Shown: positions 55,514 to 64,000 of the stretch, in pieces
Numbering within the stretch: position 1 is the first letter of the stretch
How the letters are laid out: each line of letters opens with the position of its first letter
Assembly: GCF_900114915.1 (NCBI RefSeq)
Contig: NZ_FOUS01000015.1
Location: 1-64,000 of the forward strand
DNA length: 64,000 nucleotides
From: Bradyrhizobium sp. Rc3b
Lineage (GTDB): Bacteria > Pseudomonadota > Alphaproteobacteria > Rhizobiales > Xanthobacteraceae
Direction: 5' to 3'
Notes under the pieces: generated by a model
What the model was told of the DNA's origin: nothing
Database searches by the model: none
What the model saw: only the letters and a program-made list of their open reading frames with translations
Translations under genes and position numbers: made by a program

Positions 55514-56398
55514 TCAGCCCTTCAACTTTTCGGCAAGCGTATGGCCGAGGCGGGCGGGCGATGGGGACACTGTAATTCCTGCCGATTTCATCGCTTCGGT
55601 CTTGGAACCGGCGTCGCCCTTGCCGCCCGAGATGATCGCGCCGGCATGGCCCATGCGGCGGCCGGGAGGAGCGGTGACGCCGGCGATGAAGCCGACCATC
55701 GGCTTCTTGCGGCCGCGCTTGGCCTCGTCCTTGAGGAACTGGGCAGCGTCCTCCTCGGCGGAACCGCCGATCTCGCCGATCATGATGATCGACTCGGTCT
55801 TGGGGTCGGCCAGGAGCATTTCGAGGACGTCGATGAACTCGGTTCCCTTGACCGGGTCGCCGCCGATGCCGACCGCGGTGGTCTGGCCGAGGCCTTCCTG
55901 GGAGGTCTGGAACACGGCTTCATAGGTCAGCGTGCCCGAGCGGGAGACGATGCCGACCGAGCCGGTCTTGAAGATGTTGGCGGGCATGATGCCGATCTTG
56001 CACTCGCCGGCGGTCATGACGCCCGGGCAGTTCGGCCCGATCAGGCGCGACTTGGAGCCGGCCAGCGAACGCTTCACGCGGACCATGTCGACAACCGGAA
56101 TGCCCTCGGTGATGCAGACGATCAGCGGGATCTCGGCGTCGATGGCTTCGCAGATCGCATCGGCCGCGCCCGGCGGCGGCACGTAGATCACCGATGCATC
56201 GGCGCCGGTCTTCTCACGCGCATCGCGCACGGTGTCGAACACCGGCAGGCCCAGATGCGTCGCGCCGCCTTTGCCCGGCGAGGTGCCGCCGACCATCTTG
56301 GTGCCGTAGGCAATCGCGGCCTCCGAGTGGAAGGTGCCGTTCTTGCCGGTGAAGCCCTGGCAGATGACCTTGGTGTTCTTGTCGATCAGGATGGACAT
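55514..56398 (-). CDS. sucD: Succinyl-CoA synthetase alpha subunit
   Basis: A 294-residue subunit with CoA-binding fold (MSILIDKNTKVICQGFTGKN, GIVSRSGTLTYEA) and the phosphorylated His in RMGHAGAIISGGKG. Normally directly next to sucC; here a small gene separates them. Confidence 0.97.
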   Translation of the reverse strand: MSILIDKNTKVICQGFTGKNGTFHSEAAIAYGTKMVGGTSPGKGGATHLGLPVFDTVRDAREKTGADASVIYVPPPGAADAICEAIDAEIPLIVCITEGIPVVDMVRVKRSLAGSKSRLIGPNCPGVMTAGECKIGIMPANIFKTGSVGIVSRSGTLTYEAVFQTSQEGLGQTTAVGIGGDPVKGTEFIDVLEMLLADPKTESIIMIGEIGGSAEEDAAQFLKDEAKRGRKKPMVGFIAGVTAPPGRRMGHAGAIISGGKGDAGSKTEAMKSAGITVSPSPARLGHTLAEKLKG

Positions 56399-56434
56399 GA
56401 GGTCTGCTTTCGCGAAACTAACAGAGTGAGAGGG

Positions 56435-56914
56435 TCAGTGGATGCGGCGGTAGACGCCAGTGAGCACGTCGGCCCAGCCTTCCGCGTCCGGCGAGAACTG
56501 GATCTTCAACGAGTAGGAATCCTCGTTGATAATTTCGTAGACGTGGCGCGCATTGCCGCGGAGCGAGCCGCGCACCAGCGTCAGGGTATTGCCGACCCAC
56601 CCGCCGGAAGCGGGCGAAGGCGGCGTGTAGCCGAGCGAGTCGTACCAGAACAGTTTGTAGGTCCGGTCGTCGCGGTCGTAGGTGAAGATGCCGTGGGTGG
56701 CGAAGATCTGCTTGCCGTCGCGCATCTGCACCGCGTCCTGGATCAGATAGAATCCATTGAGGTCCATGCGCGCGACGACGTGCGAAGTTGCCGGGCCGCC
56801 CGCCGTCCAGCGCGACGGGAAGACCACCTCTTCGCCATTCCATTCGCCGGCGAACGCGGCAAGACGCGCGTGCTCGGGAAGCGGAGATGATGCGGCGAGA
56901 TGGTCCTGGGCCAT
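56435..56914 (-). CDS. DUF1579-like small protein inside the suc operon
   Basis: A 159-residue soluble protein: LAAFAGEWNGEEVVFPSRWT (lipocalin-like start), GFYLIQDAVQMRDGKQIFAT, FTYDRDDRTYKLFWYDSLGY, and a closing strand. It looks like a small beta-barrel binding protein of the DUF1579 type; function unknown. It starts 4 nt after the sucC stop and ends 36 nt before sucD, so it is certainly co-transcribed with both and could moderate their products' balance or be a stray insertion. Confidence 0.75.
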   Translation of the reverse strand: MAQDHLAASSPLPEHARLAAFAGEWNGEEVVFPSRWTAGGPATSHVVARMDLNGFYLIQDAVQMRDGKQIFATHGIFTYDRDDRTYKLFWYDSLGYTPPSPASGGWVGNTLTLVRGSLRGNARHVYEIINEDSYSLKIQFSPDAEGWADVLTGVYRRIH

Positions 56915-56918
56915 GGCC

Positions 56919-58115
<1,197 letters not shown>

Positions 58116-58277
58116 ATGGTCGCTCCCTGAACCCGCGGGCGGTGACCTCTAGGGCCCACCTCAGTCTTGTGGCTGGCATACCATATACCACAGGAACTGC
58201 AACCCGGATTCTTTGACATCGATCTCTTGGACTGCTGACCCGGAACCTGTCCCGACAGCCGGGCCCCGGAAATGAAA

Positions 58278-58308
58278 CCGCCGAAGACCGGTTTTCGGGC
58301 TTCGGCGG
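58278..58308 (-). terminator. Terminator-like hairpin after mdh
   Basis: On the minus strand CCGCCGAAG/CTTCGGCGG (58300-58308 with 58278-58286) is followed by TTTCATTT. It may cut or reduce transcription between mdh and sucC. Confidence 0.65.
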
Positions 58309-58321
58309 GAAGTGTTGGCTC

Positions 58322-59290
58322 TTAGCGGCCGAGAAGATCGGGGGCGATCTTCTTGCAGGCATCGACCAGGCCCTGCACCGCGCCGACCGACTTGTCGAAG
58401 GCCTCGCGGTCCTTGCCGGCGAGCTCGATCTCGACGACGCGCTCGACGCCCTTGGAGCCGATCACGACGGGCACGCCGACATACATGTCCTTCACGCCGT
58501 ATTCGCCGTTCAGGTACGCAGCCGAGGGCAGCACGCGCTTCTTGTCACGCAGATAGCTCTCGGCCATCGCGATCGCGGACGCGGCAGGCGCATAGAAGGC
58601 CGAGCCGGTCTTGAGCAGGTTGACGATCTCGGCGCCGCCGTTGCGGGTGCGGTCGACGATCTCGTCAAGACGCGCCTGCGAGGTCCAGCCCATCTTGACG
58701 AGGTCGGGCAGCGGAATGCCGGCGACGGTGGAGTACTTCACCAGCGGCACCATGGTGTCGCCATGGCCACCGAGCACGAAGGCGGTGACGTCCTCGACCG
58801 AGACGTTGAACTCGTCGGCCAGGAAGTAGCGGAAGCGGGCCGAATCCAGCACGCCGGCCATGCCGACGACCTTCTTGTGCGGCAGGCCCGAGGCCTTCTG
58901 CAGCGCCCAGACCATCGCGTCGAGCGGGTTGGTGATGCAGATGACGAAGGCGTCGGGGGCGTACTTCTTGATGCCAGCGCCGACCTGCTCCATGACCTTG
59001 AGGTTGATGGAGAGAAGATCGTCGCGGCTCATGCCGGGCTTGCGCGGCACGCCGGCGGTGACGATGCAGACCTTGGCGTTGTCGAGCGCCTCGTAGGAGT
59101 TCGCGCCGGTGTAGTGGGCGTCAAAACCGTCGACCGGCGAGGACTGCGCGATGTCGAGCGCCTTGCCCTGCGGCACGCCTTCGGCGATGTCGAACATCAC
59201 CACGTCGCCCAGCTCTTTCAGGCCGATGAGATGAGCCAGCGTTCCGCCGATCTGACCGGAGCCAATCAAAGCAATCTTGTCGCGCGCCAT
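58322..59290 (-). CDS. mdh: Malate dehydrogenase
   Basis: Converts malate and oxaloacetate with NAD. The 322-residue protein is of the LDH-like MDH type usual in alphaproteobacteria: NAD site KIALIGSGQIGGTLAHLIGL, substrate Arg in PRKPGMSRDDLL, and the catalytic His in LGGHGDTMVPLVKYS. ATG at 59288-59290 (MARDKIALIG) fits the family; an earlier ATG adds seven unusual residues. First TCA gene of the cluster. Confidence 0.97.
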   Translation of the reverse strand: MARDKIALIGSGQIGGTLAHLIGLKELGDVVMFDIAEGVPQGKALDIAQSSPVDGFDAHYTGANSYEALDNAKVCIVTAGVPRKPGMSRDDLLSINLKVMEQVGAGIKKYAPDAFVICITNPLDAMVWALQKASGLPHKKVVGMAGVLDSARFRYFLADEFNVSVEDVTAFVLGGHGDTMVPLVKYSTVAGIPLPDLVKMGWTSQARLDEIVDRTRNGGAEIVNLLKTGSAFYAPAASAIAMAESYLRDKKRVLPSAAYLNGEYGVKDMYVGVPVVIGSKGVERVVEIELAGKDREAFDKSVGAVQGLVDACKKIAPDLLGR

Positions 59291-59416
59291 GTGAGCCTGT
59301 CCTTTAGACACGTAAGGTGGGGAAAACTGAGAGGGTGGTTATCCCTTTCGCCTCCCCCGTTCAAGTCGCCGGATGCCCAATTGTCGGGCTTGGCGCAATA
59401 GCAGCCATACAGGTCC

Positions 59417-59454
59417 GTCATTCCGGGGCGCGCGAAGCGCGAGCCCGGAATGAC
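59417..59454. repeat. Palindromic intergenic repeat, GTCATTCCGGG family
   Basis: GTCATTCCGGG and CCCGGAATGAC flank a GCGCGAAGCGC-type hairpin, 38 bp, between zapE and mdh. Confidence 0.8.
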
Positions 59455-59472
59455 AGCGCTGGCAAATAGGAC

Positions 59473-60657
59473 TTAAGTCTCCACCAGCCCCTTGGTGGAG
59501 CCGCTTGCGGTGGAATCCTTGCGGCCGTGAGCCAGCGCCAGATAGGATTCCGAGCTCATCTCGATCAGGCGCGACGCCGTCCGCTTAAACTCCATGGCCT
59601 CAACGCCCTCATGGGCCAGGTAGAGCGAGATCGGGTTGGCATCGGCCGAGGCCATCAGCTTCACGGCATTGTCATAGAGCGCGTCGATCAGCGTGATGAA
59701 GCGCTTGGCGGCGTTGCGCTGGGACTGGTCCATCACTGGAATATGGTCGACCAGGATGGTGTGATAGTCGTGCGCGAGCCTGAGGTAGTCCGATGCCCCC
59801 AGCGGCTTCTCGCAGAGATCGGCAAACGAGAACCGCGCCACGCCATGGGCCGAACACGGCACGTGCAGGATGCGGCCCTTGATCGAAATATCGCGCGACT
59901 TGCATTTGGCGCTGCCCGACATCCGCGACCAGGCGCGGTCGAGCGCCGCGTCCGCATCAGCGTCCGCCGGCGTCAGCCACATCGGCACGCCCTGAAGTTT
60001 TTCCAACCGGAAGTCGGTGCGCGCATCGAGCCGCGCGACGTCCATGTGATCGGTGATCTGCTTGATGAAGGGCAGGAACAGCGACCGGTTCAAGCCGCCC
60101 TTGTAGAGATCATCAGGCGCGACGTTGGAGGTCGCGACCACGACGGTGCCGAGCTCGAACAATTTGGCGAACAGGCGTCCGAGGATCATCGCATCCGCGA
60201 TGTCGGTGACGTGGAATTCGTCGAAGCAGAGCAGCCAGCTCTCCTCGAAGATCGCGTTCGCGGTCAGCGCGATGACGTCGCTATCGGCGATCTCGCCGCG
60301 CGCGATGCTCTGGCGATAATCGTAGATGCGCTCATGCACGTCGGCCATGAATTCGTGGAAATGCGCCCGCCGCTTGTGCTCGACCGAGGCGTGCTGGAAG
60401 AACAGATCCATCAGCATGGTCTTGCCGCGGCCGACCTCGCCATGGATGTAGAGCCCGCGCGGCGCCTCGTCCTTGTCACTGCTGAACAGGCGGGCAAGCA
60501 GGCCCTGCTTGCGCTGCGGCTTGTAGTCCGCGAGCCGCAGGTCGAGCGCGGCATAGGCTTCGGCGACCTCGGCTTGCGCAGCATCGGGCTCGATCGCGCC
60601 GGAGGCGATCTGGGCCTGATAGGCTTCGCTGAAGGGGGAACTGGGGGTCGAGAGCAT
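59473..60657 (-). CDS. zapE: Cell division ATPase ZapE (AFG1 family)
   Basis: A 394-residue AAA-type ATPase. Walker A GEVGRGKTMLMDLFF, Walker B WLLCFDEFHVTDIADAM, sensor VVATSNVAPDDLYKGGLNR. ZapE binds and destabilises FtsZ rings under low oxygen or stress in E. coli; its eukaryotic relatives act in mitochondrial protein quality control. Commonly upstream of mdh in Rhizobiales, as here. Confidence 0.93.
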   Translation of the reverse strand: MLSTPSSPFSEAYQAQIASGAIEPDAAQAEVAEAYAALDLRLADYKPQRKQGLLARLFSSDKDEAPRGLYIHGEVGRGKTMLMDLFFQHASVEHKRRAHFHEFMADVHERIYDYRQSIARGEIADSDVIALTANAIFEESWLLCFDEFHVTDIADAMILGRLFAKLFELGTVVVATSNVAPDDLYKGGLNRSLFLPFIKQITDHMDVARLDARTDFRLEKLQGVPMWLTPADADADAALDRAWSRMSGSAKCKSRDISIKGRILHVPCSAHGVARFSFADLCEKPLGASDYLRLAHDYHTILVDHIPVMDQSQRNAAKRFITLIDALYDNAVKLMASADANPISLYLAHEGVEAMEFKRTASRLIEMSSESYLALAHGRKDSTASGSTKGLVET

Positions 60658-60778
60658 GGCCCTTTACCGCCAGAGACCGGCGGAAATTGCAACCGCGTAT
60701 TGGCGCAACGGCTTATGCGCTTGATTTTCAGAGGAGATCGCCGACCGTGGACGCCCTCCTAGCCTACTACGCCCCGTT

Positions 60779-60801
60779 TAGGTAGAATATACCTATTTAG
60801 G
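60779..60801 (+). promoter_or_regulatory. vapBC promoter/operator
   Basis: An inverted repeat TAGGTA-GAATA-TACCTA (60779-60795) overlaps CCTA-TT-TAGG (60792-60801). A -10-like TAGAAT lies inside (60783-60788). VapB-VapC complexes bind such palindromes to repress their own gene. Confidence 0.55.
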
Positions 60802-60817
60802 AACTAAGGATCCTCAT

Positions 60818-61072
60818 ATGGCCCTGAGCATCAAGGACCCCGAAACCGAGCGGTTGGCACGGAGTCTCGCGCAACTGACTGGCGAGAACATCACGACCGC
60901 GACCAAGCGCGCCATCGAGGAGCGGCTGCGTCGGCTCGGGGGTCAAACGCGCAAAGACGCGCTACTGGAAGACATGGCGGAGATCAGGCGTCGCTGGAGC
61001 GAAATGCGCGTCGTGGACGACCGCACGCCCGAGGAAATTCTCGGATACGACGAGCATGGATTGCCACGCTGA
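60818..61072 (+). CDS. vapB: VapB-type antitoxin (type II toxin-antitoxin)
   Basis: An 84-residue protein of the PSK-type transcription factor family (MALSIKDPETERLARSLAQL, then TTATKRAIEERLRRL). Its ribbon-helix-helix N-terminus binds the operator and its C-terminal tail (PEEILGYDEHGLPR) should wrap the toxin's active site. AAGGA lies 7 nt before the ATG. It overlaps vapC by one base (TGATG), the usual coupling. Confidence 0.88.
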   Translation: MALSIKDPETERLARSLAQLTGENITTATKRAIEERLRRLGGQTRKDALLEDMAEIRRRWSEMRVVDDRTPEEILGYDEHGLPR

Positions 61073-61476
61073 TGGTGATGGACACATCGGCGATCGTGGC
61101 AATCGCGCTCAACGAAGACGATGCAGCCGATATTGAGCGACTGATTGTGGATGATCCGATCCGCCTGATCTCTGCAGCCACAGTGCTTGAAGCAACGATG
61201 GTGATCGAAACCCGGCTGGGCGACGCAGGCGGGCGTGAGTTCGATCTCTGGCTCGTCAAGCTCGGTGCAGAGATCGTTGCGGTCGATGCCGTGCAAGTCG
61301 ATGCCGCACGGCGCGTCTGGCGGCGCTACGGCAAGGGGCGTCACGCCGCGTCGCTCAACTACGGTGATTGCTTCTCTTACGCGCTGGCTATGACTCGCGG
61401 CGAACCTTTGCTGTTCAAAGGCGAAGACTTCGCAAAGACCGATATCAGTCGAGCAGGCGCTGCGCCGCTGCGGTAA
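61072..61476 (+). CDS. vapC: VapC-type PIN-domain ribonuclease toxin
   Basis: A 134-residue PIN domain. Acidic pocket: D4 (MVMDTSAIVAIALNED), Glu in SAATVLEATMVIE, Asp in NYGDCFSYALA and Asp in FKGEDFAKTDI, all present, so it should be an active metal-dependent RNase. Targets of relatives include initiator tRNA and 23S rRNA loops. Start overlaps vapB; it converges with thpR. Confidence 0.92.
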   Translation: MVMDTSAIVAIALNEDDAADIERLIVDDPIRLISAATVLEATMVIETRLGDAGGREFDLWLVKLGAEIVAVDAVQVDAARRVWRRYGKGRHAASLNYGDCFSYALAMTRGEPLLFKGEDFAKTDISRAGAAPLR

Positions 61477-61495
61477 CGCCGCCGAGTTTGGGAGC

Positions 61496-62032
61496 CTACT
61501 CACACAGCTCGTAGGCGTCCTCGACCACATACGGCCCGCCGCCAGTGGAGGCGCGCGACGAGAACAGCACAAACCGCTCCGCCATGAACGCCTTGCTCGG
61601 GAAGTAGCCACGCAGCGAGAGATAGTCGGCGACGTCGCGATCGGAGGCATCGTGCAGCCGGGCGAGCGTGACATGCGGGATGAACTTGCGGCCTTCAGGG
61701 TTGAGACCGATCCGCTGCATCATGCGCTCGAGCTCGGCCTGCAATTCCATCAGCGGCCTGCTCGGTGCGATCGTCGCAACGACCGCTCTCGGCTTGCGGC
61801 CGCCAAAACTCGTCAGCCCCTGCACCTTCACCTCGAAGGGCTTGCGGTCGACGCGAAACAGCATCGATGCGATCTCGTTGGCGGACAGGCCGTCGATATC
61901 GCCGATGAAGCGCAGGGTGACGTGATAATTTTCGGGATCGATCCAGCGGGCGCCGGGAAGGCCACCCCGCAAATTGGAAAGCGTCTGGCTGACTTCGGCC
62001 GGGATTTCCAGACCAGTGAACAAACGCGGCAT
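61496..62032 (-). CDS. thpR: RNA 2',3'-cyclic phosphodiesterase
   Basis: A 2H phosphoesterase of 178 residues with its two catalytic motifs: NYHVTLRFIGDI and IPHVTLARLHDA. It opens 2',3'-cyclic phosphates; the cellular role (tRNA end processing in reverse, ligase side activity) is unsettled. ATG at 62030-62032 (MPRLFTGLEIPAEV) is the family start. Confidence 0.92.
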   Translation of the reverse strand: MPRLFTGLEIPAEVSQTLSNLRGGLPGARWIDPENYHVTLRFIGDIDGLSANEIASMLFRVDRKPFEVKVQGLTSFGGRKPRAVVATIAPSRPLMELQAELERMMQRIGLNPEGRKFIPHVTLARLHDASDRDVADYLSLRGYFPSKAFMAERFVLFSSRASTGGGPYVVEDAYELCE

Positions 62033-62206
62033 CGTTTCGCACTCCCGATGCTTGGGCATGATCCGTGGGACAGACCATATCCAAATTTTAGAGCCGGTGA
62101 CGAATCACCGGTACCCTGATTCCTATCGCAGTTGTGTGACTCTGCGAAGCATCGCGCGCCTCACCCCGGTAAAACCCTGGGTATGACGGTTGGCGCTGCC
62201 CGCTTT

Positions 62207-62851
62207 TCAACGCCGTTGCTCAGCGATGGTGCCAAGGAATGCCTCCACGGTGGGCATGATGTTGCCGACGATGATGTCGACGCCGGCCGCAGTCGGATGA
62301 ATGCCGTCGGCCTGGTTGAGCTTGGCGTCGGCCGCAACGCCCTCGAGAAAGAACGGATAAAGCGGCACGTCGAATTTCTTCGCCAGATCCGGATAAATCG
62401 AATTGAAGCGCGCGGCATAGTCGGCGCCGTAATTCGGCGGCGCCAGCATGCCGCACAGCATCACCGCAATCTTGCGCGCCTTCAGCCGCTGGACGATGTC
62501 GGTGAGCGCGGCGCGCGTCAAATCGGGATCGACGCCGCGCAGGGCATCGTTGGCGCCGAGCTCGACGATGACGCCGTCGGTTCCGTCGGGGACCGACCAG
62601 TCGAGCCGGTCACGGCCGCCCGAAGAGGTGTCGCCGGACACGCCGGCGTTGGTCATGTCGACCTCTATACCTTTGTCCTGCAAGGATTTTTTGAGTTTGG
62701 CCGGGAACGAATCCTGGGCCGAGAGGCCGAGGCCCGCACTCAAGGAATCGCCGAGGACCACGAGCTTGATCGGTTTGGCCGCCGGCTGGGCCTGCAACGA
62801 CGGCGTTGTCGCGATCGTCATCAAACCGAGCATCAACACGGCTATGTGCAT
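62207..62851 (-). CDS. GDSL-type esterase / multifunctional acyl-CoA thioesterase I-like
   Basis: A 214-residue exported esterase of the TesA/arylesterase type: signal peptide (about 1-23, ending SLQA), block I VVLGDSLSAGLGL with the nucleophile Ser, block II GVSGDTSSGG, block III VIVELGANDALRG and the His in DGIHPTAAG. ATG at 62849-62851 gives a compact signal peptide; ATG 62908 would overlap the divergent ABC gene. The esterase / YbbA / YbbP arrangement is conserved in many proteobacteria. Confidence 0.9.
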   Translation of the reverse strand: MHIAVLMLGLMTIATTPSLQAQPAAKPIKLVVLGDSLSAGLGLSAQDSFPAKLKKSLQDKGIEVDMTNAGVSGDTSSGGRDRLDWSVPDGTDGVIVELGANDALRGVDPDLTRAALTDIVQRLKARKIAVMLCGMLAPPNYGADYAARFNSIYPDLAKKFDVPLYPFFLEGVAADAKLNQADGIHPTAAGVDIIVGNIMPTVEAFLGTIAEQRR

Positions 62852-62906
62852 GAACAATCCGTAACGCCTCTCGACCGCGCCATCGGAGTTGCCATATGAC
62901 CGGACC

Positions 62907-63626
62907 ATGGACACTCGCATCGAACCCTCGTCGCTCACCGCTGCCGCGGACACCATCGCCATCTCCAACGTCAATCTCTCATTGGGCACGGGCGCGGCAC
63001 GCGTTCACATCCTCAAGGATATCAGCCTGCGGGTCGCCTCGGGCGAGACGATCGGCCTGATCGGCCCGTCAGGTTCGGGCAAATCCACGCTGCTGATGGT
63101 GATGGCGGGGCTGGAGCGTCCTGATAGTGGAGAGGTGGTGGTATCGGGCACGCCTTTCAATGCCCTCGACGAGGACGCGCTGGCCCGCTTCCGCGGCCGC
63201 CAGGTCGGCATCGTCTTCCAGTCCTTTCATCTGATCCCGACCATGACGGCGCTGGAGAACGTCGCGGTGCCGCTGGAGCTCGCCGGCAATCCCGATGCCG
63301 CAACGCGCGCGGCGCAGGAGCTGCAATCGGTCGGGCTCGGCGATCGCCTGCATCATTATCCGACCCAGCTCTCCGGCGGCGAGCAGCAGCGCGTCGCACT
63401 CGCCCGCGCGCTGGCGCCCGATCCCGCCATCCTGGTCGCCGACGAGCCGACCGGCAATCTCGACGAGGCCACCGGAAAGCAGATCGTCGATCTCCTGTTC
63501 AGCAAGCACGCCGAGCGCGGCATGACCCTGGTACTGGTCACGCACGATTCCTCGCTCGCGCATCGCTGCGACCGCGTGATCCGGCTGCGCTCGGGCCGCA
63601 TCGACACGCAGTCTGCGCCGGCATGA
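62907..63626 (+). CDS. ABC transporter ATP-binding protein (YbbA/LolD-like)
   Basis: A 239-residue ATPase: Walker A IGPSGSGKSTLLMVMAG, Q-loop IVFQSFHLIPTMTA, signature QLSGGEQQRVALARAL, Walker B ILVADEPTGNLDE and H-loop VTHDSSLA. MacB/LolD subgroup by sequence. Divergent from the esterase, and its stop overlaps the start of the permease gene (ATGA), so the two act together. Confidence 0.93.
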   Translation: MDTRIEPSSLTAAADTIAISNVNLSLGTGAARVHILKDISLRVASGETIGLIGPSGSGKSTLLMVMAGLERPDSGEVVVSGTPFNALDEDALARFRGRQVGIVFQSFHLIPTMTALENVAVPLELAGNPDAATRAAQELQSVGLGDRLHHYPTQLSGGEQQRVALARALAPDPAILVADEPTGNLDEATGKQIVDLLFSKHAERGMTLVLVTHDSSLAHRCDRVIRLRSGRIDTQSAPA

Positions 63627-64000
63627 GCGCCTCGGCCGAGCCGTTCGCGAAGCCAAACGGCATCGCGCTGTCCCTGCGTTACGCGCTGCGCGAATTGCGC
63701 GGCGGCCTGCGCGGTTTCTATGTCTTCATCGCCTGCATCGCGCTCGGCGTGATGGCGATCGCCGGCGTCGGCTCGGTGTCGGCGAGCCTCTCCGACGGCT
63801 TGGCCCGCGAGGGCCGCACGCTGCTCGGCGGCGACGTCTCCTTCGTGCTGTTCCAGCGCGAAGCCAAACCTGAAGAGGTCGCCTTCCTGCGCTCGCGCGG
63901 CACGGTCTCGACCGCCGCGACCTTGCGCGGCATGGCGCGCGCGGCCGATGGCCAGCTCGCACTGGTCGAGATGAAGGCGGTCGACGACACCTATCCGATG
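63623..64000 (+). CDS. FtsX-like ABC permease (YbbP type), cut by window end
   Basis: The first 126 residues of a permease. A cytoplasmic start (ALSLRYALRELRGGLRGFYV), the first membrane helix (about 32-54; FYVFIACIALGVMAIAGVGS) and the start of a large periplasmic domain (GRTLLGGDVSFVLFQREAKP). Pairs with the ATPase upstream. The family YbbP is long (about 800 residues), so most lies outside the window. Confidence 0.87.
   Translation, partial: MSASAEPFAKPNGIALSLRYALRELRGGLRGFYVFIACIALGVMAIAGVGSVSASLSDGLAREGRTLLGGDVSFVLFQREAKPEEVAFLRSRGTVSTAATLRGMARAADGQLALVEMKAVDDTYPM

Overview
The window looks like chromosomal DNA of a GC-rich alphaproteobacterium, most likely Bradyrhizobium or a close relative. 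This is inferred from three things: the gene orders rplU-rpmA-GNAT-obgE-proBA-nadD-rsfS-rlmH-ctpA and mdh-sucCD-sucAB-lpdA, the separate F1-ATPase cluster atpHAGDC, and the many palindromic intergenic repeats. I see no prophage, insertion sequence, CRISPR array or rRNA operon. Most genes are housekeeping; the unusual items are single proteins with odd architecture, decayed genes and repeats.

Layout. 1-8.9 kb is a signalling region: the 5' part of cheA, a single-domain response regulator, two Crp/Fnr paralogues in tandem, an HPt protein, a DHp-LuxR fusion and a REC-EAL protein whose key residues are changed. 8.9-13.1 kb holds a divergent EamA transporter / MocR regulator pair and a DUF2157 / GDYXXLXY membrane pair. 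13.6-17.2 kb has an orphan tripartite-tricarboxylate binding protein, a decayed ABC ATPase, a palindrome-rich stretch beside tRNA-Ser(CGA), and a ROK-family kinase whose motifs are in circularly permuted order. 17.3-32.8 kb is the L21/L27-Obg-proline-NAD-ribosome maturation-cell wall block, interrupted by an EamA transporter, a MaoC hydratase, a frameshifted sulfatase, a ComJ-like gene and a second orphan binding protein.

33-37.3 kb has a divergent polysaccharide deacetylase, two tandem RppH-like Nudix hydrolases and a class III cyclase with a repeated Cys-containing extracytoplasmic part. 37.4-42.5 kb is atpCDGAH on the minus strand, with palindromic repeats inside two of its spacers. 43.2-48.7 kb has rlpA with a CtrA-type site upstream, priA, xerC and two small membrane proteins. 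48.7-60.7 kb is a TCA-cycle cluster on the minus strand (zapE, mdh, sucC, a small DUF1579-like gene, sucD, sucA, sucB, an SDR, lpdA). 60.8-64 kb has a vapBC toxin-antitoxin pair, thpR, and a GDSL esterase divergent from a YbbA/YbbP-type ABC exporter cut by the window end.

How the genes work together. The TCA cluster encodes malate dehydrogenase, succinyl-CoA synthetase and all three components of 2-oxoglutarate dehydrogenase; the ATP synthase F1 sector uses the proton gradient that this feeds. The ribosomal block couples L21/L27 with assembly factors ObgE, RsfS and RlmH. The EnvC-like protein, CtpA, RlpA and XerC belong to envelope remodelling and chromosome resolution. Most gaps over 100 bp carry a hairpin-forming repeat, and at least eight sequence families of these are visible.
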